From Neelides folsomi (lineage: Eukaryota > Arthropoda > Collembola > Neelipleona > Neelidae), in contig JAQGBZ010000321.1 in assembly GCA_034687125.1 (NCBI GenBank), forward strand, positions 1 through 64,000: a stretch of 64,000 nt of DNA, in the 5' to 3' direction. How positions within the stretch are numbered: the stretch's first letter is position 1; each line of letters begins with the position of its first letter. A program made the position numbers and the translations under genes. This document shows positions 37,681-49,000 of this stretch, piece after piece. The notes beneath the pieces were generated by a model that saw only the letters and a program-made list of their open reading frames with translations, was not told the DNA's origin and ran no database searches.

Positions 37681-40600
37681 ATGGGAGTAAAAGAAAGGAT
37701 TTTTCAATTTTTCGGAAAAGATAAAGATGATACAGTGAAAAAATCAGTAAATATTCAAGTGAATGATGAATCTGACGACGATGATGACTATTTTACAGGT
37801 ATACAATTTCAATAATAGTTATTTAATAGAGTGCATGATCAAATTATCATACACGGAGTTTGTTACAGATTAGATTTTTCTTAAAAGATTATACGATTAC
37901 CAATTTAATAATGTGGATGTTGTTATTGTATGAATTTACACATTTTACATAATATTATACTGAATTTTATTATTAATTAATTTTATCAAACTTTATAAAG
38001 ATACAAGAATGGAGCGCATCAAAAAATTCCTCTTTCACGATGTCCGAGCAAGAGTCGTTTATAGCTTAATAATCGGGATTTTACTAGGAATTGGTATTCC
38101 ACTTCTTGTTTACTTTCTTCGAGATCATTCTGAAACTGAAAGTAATTTAGGAAGTTGCATGATCAATACTCAATATCGGTATAACATTTTAAACTCATAC
38201 TCAATAAGTCATTATACCTACATTTATCTGTATTTGAAAGTTTTTTTAGACACAGTTTTAAAATGCTCATAAAATGTGTTATATTTATTTGAAAGGTTTG
38301 AATGTCTCATAAATAAACCACTTCCAATATCAGCCGAAGATTGTTACAACGCAAATTGTTGTTGGGAAAATAATAATGACCTTCCATTCAAATGCTACCA
38401 TTCATTACCATCAGCATACAACTACAAAGCTGCTTCAATATCCGAAGGATTCCCTAAACAAGTTAAATTAACTCCAAAAGGAAATATTAAAATGGATAAC
38501 CTCAATATTGATATTGAATGTGAATCAACTCATCATTTAAGCATCACACTAAACAAAAAGTCCAGCCAAAGAAAAAAAGAAAAAATATTAAATTGTGAAA
38601 ACTTAGCCAGCAATCTCACATTATCTAATGATGAAAAATACTTTTACTTCACAATTCAAAGAGAAACAACAAAAAATTTTCTTATTGATACACGAATGGG
38701 ACCGTTGTCCCTTATAAATAATGAAATTTCCTTTTCCACACTCATACCATCAACTAAATTTTACGGATTTAGAGGTAAGAAATAATACATAATGTCAATA
38801 TGCTTTATAATTTTTACGTATCTGTAATTTGATTAGGATTTGAAAAACTTGAATCAATGATTACTCATTATATCGTGAATCGGCATGGGAGTCAAGATAT
38901 GCCTTATTACATTTCTCTGGAAGGCAGTGGACACGTTCATGCCGTTTTGATTGAAACAGACAGTCCGTTTATTGTTCAAGGAATTGAAGCCCCAGGTCTA
39001 ATGTTTCATTTCGAAAATTACCCAAATCCCCCGGAAGTGAAAATCAGCGTATTTGATGGTCCAACCGTTCGAGATTTATATAACCAAATCTATGAATATT
39101 TAAATATTGGGAATCCAACTCCAATTGACTTATCCATCATGCCTCCTTACTGGGGCCTTGGCCTTCATTTATGCCGGTACACAAATGATGAAGCACAATT
39201 AAACGAGAAAATCAAAAGGCATTTTAGAGAAGACAATTCAAATGGCCCAATAATCCCATATGATTCTGATTGTATTGATGAAAACTTACGAGTTCCTTTT
39301 ATCTTCGACGATACAAAGTTCAAAAATTTGACTCATATCATTTCCTATCTTGAAGGGAAAGAGAAGAAACTGTTGTTAACTCAAAAGTCCTCCATGCCCC
39401 AAACCATCGCGGAAGAAGAGGGTGTTGAATGGATGAGTCAATTGACCATTAAATATCAAAATGGATCTGTTTTTATAGGAGAAAGTAATGGAATAAAGCG
39501 AATTTACCCCGACTTTGTCAATTCAAACATCGACCCATGGGTTCGTCAAAAGCTGTACAGAAATACCCCTGTTGTAGAATTCAACGGCCTCGTTCTCAAT
39601 GACAATTGGCCCCTCAATGAAGACACGGTGATTTGCACAAGTGGGACGAGAATTCGGGAAAGCTTCTTGTTACGCAATTCAAATGAAGGGTCAGACAAGA
39701 ATCGCCCCGTTTTCGGAGCCATTTGCCCCGTAGATTCCGTCCATAATGCTAGTGGCTTTGGGGAAATGAGCCATTTGGCCATTCATAACAACTTGGGAGG
39801 AAAAACTTTGCAAGCGATCCATAATGCAGTCTGGGAAGAGAAAGCCGAGACGGGAAACAAAGACAGGATCTTCTTGGTTGGAGCTTCGGTTTCCAAAAAT
39901 TCGTACGGAATTGGGGGATTTTCGGGAATTGAAGTTCCCTTCACTTGGGTGGGTTTAAAGGAAAGTCTTGAACACATTGTGAGGAATTTCATGTTTCTCC
40001 CATTTACCGGAACTCCCATTTGTGGGTCATGGAATCCTCAGGAAGAAGGATCTTCCATTCTCGAATCAAATCTCTGCTTTAGATGGTTCCAATTAGGGCT
40101 TTTACTTCCGTTTGCAAGAAACACTTATGGAAATGATACGTAAATTCCAAAATCAATTTAAATTTCCAATTTTAAAATTTCCAATTTATAAACCATATAT
40201 ATAACTTAACCTAATTATGACTAAAATTTAAGTGAAACTAAAGTTAAAATATCCTTTATTAGAGTTTCATCCACAAGAGGACCAACCGATTTAGTGTTAA
40301 CAGATCAAAATCATTTGGTCAGTTTAATTAAAGAACGTTATGCCATCAATCCATATTATTACACTTTATATTATGAATTATTGAATGGAAACGAAGCCAA
40401 GAATCCGCCCATTGCTCCTCTGTCATATCACTTCTCAACCCCAGTGACAACGAACAATTTTCTTTTCGATATTCATGATCAATTTATGATCGGTCCTGCA
40501 TTAATGGCCACTCCAAATATACAAAAAGGTTATAAAATATCACAATTAAAATTTGCCATCAATTAATGAACGATTATTTCATTCTTAAAAGATTCCTTCA

Positions 40601-41322
40601 TTATAATCATTTTTACACAGGTAATCAATTTCAAAGAAATGCCATGTTTCCACTTGGGAAATGGTTTGATATAACTGGAATGCTAGTCGCTGATGTCAAA
40701 GAAGTATCACAAATGTCAAAGTTTGTTCAAATTGCTCCAAATCACTTGCCAATTTTCATTCGTGGAGGATATATCATACCAACACTTGTAAGTTCAATGG
40801 CCAAATATTATGTAAAATCGTTATATTGTAAACTATTAGCATAAAATCTTTAATAGCTTGTAATGATTGAATTATTATGATCATAATATTTTCTTGCTAA
40901 AGACTACCAAAGATGAAGTCTCATCCGCCGAAGATTCAAGGAAAGGAAATTATACCATTCTCGTCACTTTGCCAGAAGCAAATGAAAGCAATTCGACAGG
41001 AACTCTTTTTCTCGACGATGGAATTTCAATAAACTCCGTCGCTGGCGAGGAATATGATTTGATACAGTTTGAATGCTCAAATACAGAATTAAGAATTATT
41101 CCTCAAAAATGCGGCTTCAATCCTCCACCAGAGATCTCAAAGATCATTCACGAAGTTAAAATATTTTCTTTCCCAAAAGTTCCTTCTAATGTAACAATCA
41201 ATAATGAGGATGAGATCAGCTTCACATTCAACGATGATAATAATGTATTAAGACTTAGAAATATTACTATTGACCCTTGTGCCGATGTGAACTTTACAAC
41301 AATTATAAATTGGAGAACTTGA
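37681..41322 (+). CDS. Type II membrane GH31 alpha-glucosidase-like protein with trefoil domain, probably inactive
   Basis: Seven exons: 37681-37798, 38001-38178, 38296-38774, 38837-40139, 40263-40528, 40621-40787 and 40903-41322, giving 976 residues. The N-terminal cytosolic part is acidic (SDDDDDYFT). A single membrane helix lies at about residues 57-78 (VVYSLIIGILLGIGIPLLVY). A P-type trefoil domain follows at about residues 87-140 (CLINKPLPISAEDCYNANCC, then WENNNDLPFKC), and then a GH31 module. This is the layout of intestinal maltase and sucrase-isomaltase. GH31 landmarks include MPPYWGLGLHLCRY, LPFTGTPICGSWN, FRWFQLGLLLPFARN, IKERYAINPYYYTLYYEL and PIFIRGGYIIPTL. The catalytic nucleophile motif, normally DGLWIDMNEP, reads FNGLVLNDNWP with Asn (residue 513) at the nucleophile place. 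The WxGDN acid/base block is not recognisable near residues 618-629. Glucosidase activity is therefore unlikely. A polyadenylation AATAAA lies at 41383-41388. Confidence 0.9.
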
Positions 41323-42359
41323 AATGTCGCAATTCGAAATTAATGAAGAACCAATATTTTTAAAGGAATGCTTTATTCGTCTAATAAATGTATATTAATA
41401 TATTACATAATTATATATAAATTATATATTAAACAAATAAGTAGAAGTCTATAATTGCTGAGATTATGCATTTAATACAAAGAATATTAATCATCATAAA
41501 AATAGGCTTCTGTTCATTTTTCTAACTTTTGGGGTAAAAGTTCTTCAAGTGTTTTAACTATTAAACTTAATAATCCAGAACGAGTGAGACTCAATTTTAA
41601 TAAAATTATGGTATTACTAGTAAAATCAATTGCGTAATTGATCTGAGAGTGAATGATTAAAACGTTGATTCACACATAAACTACCATTACGTATAAAATC
41701 TAATATATAAAGAGAAAAGTTAAAAGTTAACGTTTTAAAATCAATTACCTTCTATAAGAAGCTAGTCAATTTGCAAATAACATAGTAATGGAAATATAGG
41801 TAGAAAATTGCACACTGTATGACGTAGAAACTGTTTTAATTTAAATGGTGATGAATTTCTATCCAATTTAACGTGATTAACTGATAACCATAATACATTG
41901 TAAAAATTAAAAACTTCTGTTAATAATTTCAGTGATGTGAATCTTTTGGCATTTCCAAATACTTACTATTATCATACATATTAAAGATTAAATAACAACT
42001 AACTATTACTTAACGTAATATTAATTTGTAATCGATCAACGACGCAGATGAATTTATTTAAGTTCGTTCATCCCAAGGCAAAAGGGTTTATACTTAAGAT
42101 TAACAAAGAGGAGAGCATCGCAGACATAAATTATTACACACGGACGTATTAAAAATTCCAAATATGGAAATTTGTAAAATATTCAAATTACACAATTATT
42201 AGCATTATAACATTGAAATATAAAAGTTCTGGAAAACGACACATTTAGAAATTGTTAAATACAAAGGCAATTGCATAATGTTACAAAAATTAACTTTCAA
42301 ATTACAAAAGATTTTTTTAAAAAAAAATTGTATCTGGCATCAATTTAAATGGTTTAAAA
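41323..42359. other. Convergent AT-rich spacer
   Basis: About 1 kb between the GH31-like gene and the chromodomain gene, holding both 3' ends. No open frame or repeat of interest is seen. Confidence 0.5.
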
Positions 42360-44954
42360 TTATTTTCCAACCGTAGCATAACCAACCTTTTCTTTAATTA
42401 ACTCAACAAAATTGTGCATTTGATGAGTATAAGAAGAAAGGTCAATGTTGGGGAAATCAGCTGAGAAGAAAGCAGCGGCACCCAAAGACATAACGAATCC
42501 AGTCCCGATGATGGCTCTGCTCCCAATTGCAGGAATCTTTGAACGCCAATCATACTTTTGTTCTCTTGTTGATCGCCGTCCGCGGTTCCTCACCATTCCA
42601 TTTGAACTACTTGTTTGGTCCATGTGTAAAGATCTGGGTGCTGATGCCCTCCTCTTTTCAACTCTTCCGGTTTGAACTCTTTGAAGATGGATGATTTGTC
42701 GTGTCTCACTTTGTCGAGTGTTGATCCGCGTCGAAGGTCTTTGGCTCATTCGGCGCCGTGGTAAGTGGTTCTAAAATAGAAAAAACATAACTATTTAAAT
42801 ATGGTTTTATATGAGATTATTTAATATAAAAAACATTTGTTTTTGCCAAATTTAATTTGAATGGAATAAAAACATTTAAAACAAAGAAAATGATTAACAA
42901 GCAATCACATTACGTGGTTATCTCAGGAAAGAGTGTATTAATAGGATCCAAATATTTAAACTAAGGAATCCTCTGGATCTTTAGGTAGTATATGTATACT
43001 TAAAAACAAAGAGATTTGTAAATAATCAGTTAAAAAATCTTTGCCAGGTTATAAAATTGACTTATTTACAATAAACACTCTTTAAATATTCAAAAATACA
43101 ATTCATGTATGATAAATGACAAACATTTTTGCTGTTTATGCTCTTTGGATTTCTAATCCTTAAAGTCCAATGAGCTCATTCGAACAATGATGCAACAATG
43201 CTACAAAATCCCTTGTACGGGTACGCAACGCACTGTAGCTTTTAAAAAAATCAAGATACCAAGCAAGGGTAGGGATAATTGCTAGCAGCTTCTAAAGGCA
43301 AGTTAAAATGTATGCAAGAACAAAAGTTTTTAGTTAATAGCTTTAAAATTGAAATACAAAGGGAATATTTTTATATAAAGTACCTCGGTTTTTTTGAAAA
43401 GCGAGTGCTTGCACGTATCCCGCTGTTTCGCTTCGAGTCCATATATCGCTGAGTGACTTTTGGACTCAGCCGTAAATCACGGGGCGTTTTTCCTTTCAAC
43501 TTCAGTCATTTTAAAAAATTAGCAATTTGTCCGGTTTTCATTTTTAAAAACTTAAATCGATCGAATTTCCCAATTCGCCTTCTCGTTTAAAGCGATAGGA
43601 CTTAAATGTTAGTTGTAAATGTATTTGTTCATATATTTAAAATAAGGTAGAAATATTTGTATATTTAGGTTGAAATTTCTTTAATATCTTTTTATAAATA
43701 AACTAGATATTAAAGTTATTTTAATATTACTTAGTTAGTACATAACATATTAATTAATTAGATTGAAATCATAGAACAAATAAAAGCTAGCTGGGATTGT
43801 ATTAGCAGATTAGAGAATACGATAATATCAATAATTGGATATTTTGATATAACTCTAGGTAAAAGATCATAGGAGAAAGATATTGATGCTGGGCTGGTAT
43901 GCAAACTATAAGCATCCGACTCACAATATATTTACTAATAAAGAGTGTATTAGCTTAAACTTTAATTAAAGTTGATAGTAATATTAAATTAGAACTTCTT
44001 GATAATCACTTCCAGTGTTAATTAGTGTCGTATCATCATTGCATCTTATGATACGTTATCATTTAACATAATGTTTTAATGATAAGTAGCTTCTCATCTG
44101 TTACCTATTTTAATTCTCCATAATATAATTATAAAATATAAAAACTGACTTAGAATGATGATCACGCCTCAAGCCACTAATTACCATTAAGGATAAAGTG
44201 ACTTGCAATAGAAGTTCTGATTTAACAATAAAATAATATTGTGAAGCATGAAAAATAAATCTTACGTCCTCCAGATTGGCCATGAACTCTTTAATGAGAT
44301 CTGGACAATCCATTTTCTCTTCCGGTTCCCAAGTTGCATCCTTTCGCGCATATCCTTTCCAATGAATTTCAAACTCACGCTTTCCGTTCGCCTTGAAGCG
44401 GACATCCAGAATTTTGAGAACCTAGCCACAAGAGGTACAATGAAATGTACCGTGGGGAAAGAAGACTACGAAGCAGGAAGCAATTTGACTGCTGCGATGT
44501 GGTGAGGATAGGATTATGAAGGTTACGGATAATTTTACAAAATGAATGGCTATTCCAGTTCAAATTAAAAAAAGCTCTATTTGTTAATATTCATTACCTC
44601 GTATTCCTCTTGGTCAGATTCAGACTCTGGCTCTTTCTGCTTCTTCTCAACTTTCTTCGGCTTCGCTGGAGCTTTCTTCGTTTCTGTCTTGGTTGGGGCC
44701 TTTGAAGATGGCCGACCACGCTTCGACTTTTTGCTGTGAATGATCTCAACTTCGTCTTCAGAATCAGACTTGGTTGCCGCCCTTTTACCCTTCAAGCTTC
44801 GAGTCGAATTCTTGGGACTTTGAGAGGAACTTGATCTCTTCCCCTTTCCAGCCGTTCCATTCTCTTGTTCAGTCTCACTCTCGACATCTTCACGCTCTTG
44901 TTTCTTCGCTGGAGCCTTCTTGCTCGCCGTGGCTCTACTCTTCCTTTTTGGCAT
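42360..44954 (-). CDS. Chromodomain protein with basic linker and C-terminal hydrophobic segment
   Basis: Exons are 44954-44598, 44421-44266 and 42770-42360, all phase 0, giving 307 residues. Residues 1-117 are a charged, Lys/Ser/Glu-rich nuclear-type tail (MPKRKSRATASKKAPAKK). Residues 117-170 form an HP1-like chromodomain: EYEVLKILDVRF, then REFEIHWKGYARKDATWEPE and MDCPDLIKEFMANLED. The three aromatic-cage positions of HP1 (Y in EYEV, W and Y in HWKGY) are kept, so binding of methylated histone H3 is plausible. No chromoshadow domain follows. Instead there is an Arg-rich linker (residues 172-250) and then a hydrophobic run at about residues 257-274 (AIIGTGFVMSLGAAAFFS) with a short tail. 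The protein could be anchored in a membrane, for example the inner nuclear membrane, but that is inference. It is divergent with HMMR. Intron 2 is about 1.5 kb. Confidence 0.85.
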
Positions 44955-46020
44955 CCTGAATTGAATCAATTCCATTATGCGATATGTATAGACGTAATAT
45001 AGGTAGTAAATAAAATTTAGTAATATCTTTTGGCATTCCAAAAATAGCACAAGTGTGTGCGTAATAAATTTAATATATGTGGTTGTATGTAAATTTGCTC
45101 TTGCACTCGTACAAAACAAATACAGACCCTCGATTAAATGACATCATGAGTCAAACTTTAATATATGCAAGGACCAAGGACATAAACATTGTTATCAAAT
45201 TGAAAATCGCATACATACTATCGTCAATTATCATTACTAATAAAATTAATATAGTGAACAAGATCCTTTGGGCATTTCATGCTTCACCTTGTTATATATA
45301 ATCGCAAATAACCCGTTCTATTAAATTATATAACTCAAACTCACCTTAACTTGGATCACGACAGGAAGTTGAAAAATGGAAGTCTTAGACTTCTAAATAA
45401 AAACAAAATTAGCTAACAATTAATCCAGAAAGATAAATAAGATTTAACTTCCGAATTGTTAACGAGGGTTTAAAGACAGTTGATTAAGCCGAAGAGAAAA
45501 GTGTTCACTCTCTCCCGGAATCCGAGCGTCTAACTCTCACTACCTCCAAGATCAAAAAGACGCCAATAAGGATCACATGACTATTTGAACCCACGGCGCC
45601 AAAATTGATCTTCTATCTCTTACCCATATGTAATATTGAGACTTCTATTATGCAACTATTTCATGCGATTCTCAATTTTCCCTCAATTCTTATTTGCTCT
45701 TCTTGTTTTCTCATTTAAGCCAACGGCTTTGCTTGTTCTTTGTTGATCTCCGCCCCCTTTTCCAAACCGCCTTTTTCTCCCTCGAGTTCTTCTCAACCGT
45801 CATTCTTCCTTTTCTTCACTTTGTCGATCGTCGATGGTCGAAGTTCTTTTTACATTTTAATTTCACAACGTTTGAACTCCTTTTATTTAATGACAATTTA
45901 CAACTAATTCTATTGTACTTTTAATCTTAATTCCATTTCAACTCCATTTCCATTTAACATCGAGTAAGCCTATTAGGGCTTTGTTCAACTTGAATAAAGG
46001 TTTTTACTCAAATTCTCAGA
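44955..46020. promoter_or_regulatory. Divergent promoter region, chromodomain gene and HMMR
   Basis: About 1.07 kb separates the two divergent start codons. The segment 45340-45900 is less AT-rich and is the likely core of a shared or back-to-back promoter, with 5' untranslated sequence of both genes. Both proteins would plausibly be needed in dividing cells, but shared control is only inferred from position. Confidence 0.45.
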
Positions 46021-49000
46021 ATGACCTTTCCACAGGCCAAGCGGTTTGTCGACGTTGTTGGTAAGTCTTATCTTGAATATTTAATTATAGTATACAATTT
46101 TTTTTAAATATGCATCATGTATCCCCATTAAGGGCTACGATACGAAGATATTGAGGCTTTTGAGGCCTACTTCCTCACTATATTATAACATGTAGGGAAA
46201 ATTTTTTAAGAGTTTTGGCATGACTATGGGCTTAAAATGATATGACAGTGTGTAGTTAAATGCTATTTGATATTTCATGTGACTTAATTATTGATGAACC
46301 AATTTCAGACACTGTTCCTGCCCCTGGAGCTTATGACCCAAAATTTGATACCGATTTTGCCAATTCGAAGAATAAGGGCATAAAGTTCGGAAGCTCTTCA
46401 AGATATGGAAAGGATCAAAAAACCTCTGATGGATTTCTTACGCCTATGTCAGGTTTTAAGAGCTGTGGTAGCTATTCTGCTTCGAGATCAAGATCATCGT
46501 CAACACGCTCTCTCGCCTCTTTGGCATCCGATCAAGGAGAATGTGTAATAAAATAAAATTTTAATTTAAACAGTGCCTAAAAACAAACAAACGATCAATG
46601 TATTATTATAATATTATATTTAATATAGGAAAGCGATAAAATTATAAGACTTAAAGGAGAAATTAAGGAACTGAAATATCATATTCAATCTCATGATGAA
46701 TGCTTGATGGATAAAAATGCTGAAATATCTGAACTGCAGACTGCCTTAGAATCACAAGAAAAAGAATTGACTTTCCTGATTTCACAGGTTACATTATTTT
46801 ACGTTATATAAACCACTACATATCAATTATAGTACAAACCAATATGGCGTACAATTAAGATAAATGAAATGGTTGATAATTAAGTTTAAAAATGTCGACA
46901 CTTACTTTTTACAAAATTATTTGGCAATGTTATAAATTAAATATTCTTAAAATAGAAAAAAGAGCTGCAAGACGAACTTCACGAACTCTACAATAAAATG
47001 ACTTCAACGATGAAAGAATCGAGTCAAAACATCAAAGAGAAGGAGACAATGATCAGTGAGTTAACGAGTCAACAGGAACTTGTTCAGAAACAGGTATGGC
47101 CTTATAAATTAATTTAAAATTATAAGTAAAGTTTGAAATGATTATATGAACAAATTATATTTACTCTCACTAGCTTAATTTAATTATCATTGGACTTGAA
47201 AAAACCATCAATGACCTCGAACAGAACATTAAAGTGAGTGAGCAGTGTTTGGTAGATAAAAATCATGAGATTACAACGCTCCGGACATCCAGTGAAACTA
47301 AAGAAAAGGAATATGTTTCAAAGGTTTTTGCAATTAGCATAATTTTAATAGATATTCAATACCGTTTATAAAAATTAATTATTGAATAAAACCATAAATT
47401 ATTAAATTAGAATAAAGCGATGCAGGAAAAGCTTGATAAGCTCAACAACAAATTGATCTCTACGATTAAAGAAACTGATCAAAAAAATTATGATCAAGAG
47501 ACTTTCATCATAAAACTGACGAGTCAACGTGATCTTGTTCAGAAACAGGTAGAATATAAATAAATAAAATTAACAAATACAATATTATCAATTATCAACA
47601 AAAAGCAAATTATCTTTAAACTATAATTATAGCTTAATGAAAGCTTAATTGGATTTGAAAATATCATCAATGGACTCGAAAACGACATTAAAACTTGTAA
47701 TCAATGTATGTCAGAGAAAGATCATGAGATTACAACCCTGAAGACATCAATTGAAAATCTAGAAAATGAATTTAATTCAAAGGTTTTTGCAATAACCTTT
47801 TTATTAAAAACAATTAATTATACAATAAAAATATTGAACAATAATATTTGATTAAAATAGAAAAAAGAGATGCAATCCCAACTTCATGAGCTCGATAACA
47901 AATTGAATTCTACAGTTAATGAGAACAGCCAAAAAATTAACGAGCTTGAGACTTTCAATGTTGAGTTGACGAATCAACGTGATCTTATTCAGAAACAGGT
48001 ATAAATTTAAATAAACAACAATGACTGTAATTTTAAATATTATACGTATTTAAAATTAATAAATTATTTAAGTACTTGATATTTATATTATTATGTATTT
48101 TATGTTAGTCATACGAAATCGTTATTGGACTTGAAAGAACCATTAACGGACTCGAATACGAAATCAAAACTCGTGATGAACGGTTGATGGATAAAGATGA
48201 TGAAATTACAATGCTCAAGACAACTTTTGAATCGCAACAAAACGAATTCATTTCACAGGTTTTTACTAATTTCTTCATTAAAACTTAATAGTTTACAAAA
48301 TTAAAAGAAATTATAAATATGGATAATAAAAATATAGAGAAAAGAAATGAAAGACGAAATTCAAGAACTCGACGAAAAATTGAACTCTACAGTTTACGAG
48401 ACGAGTCAAAAAATTAATGAACTGGAGACTTTCATTGTTGAGTTGACGAATCAACGTGATCTTATTCAGAAACAGGTATTAAAAATAAACAACAATGACT
48501 GTAATTTTAAATACGTATAGGTAATATTTAAAATTAATAAATCATTCAAGTACTTAACATAAAAACTTAAAGGAAATTATAAATATGGATTGTTAAAAAA
48601 TATAGAAAAATGAGATGAAAGACGAACTTCAAGAACTCAACAAAAAATTGAACTCTACAATTTACGAGACGAGTCAAAAAATAAATGAACTGGAGATTTC
48701 CATCACCCAGTTGAAGGCTCAACGCGATCTTGTTCAGAAACAAGTACGAAATGTGATTTAATAAAATTATTAAAAAATAATTGCAATTTTAAACATTACC
48801 GTTAAAATATTTGCAATATATTTAACTTTATATTAGATGGGTGATGAAGTTGTTACACTTGAAAATACTATTATTCGACTTGAGAACGACATTAAAACTC
48901 GTGATCGATGTTTGAACGACAAAGATTTTGAGATTACAAAGTTCAAGACTTCAATTGAAGCTCAAAAAAATGATTTCATTTCGCAGGTTTTTGAAAAATC

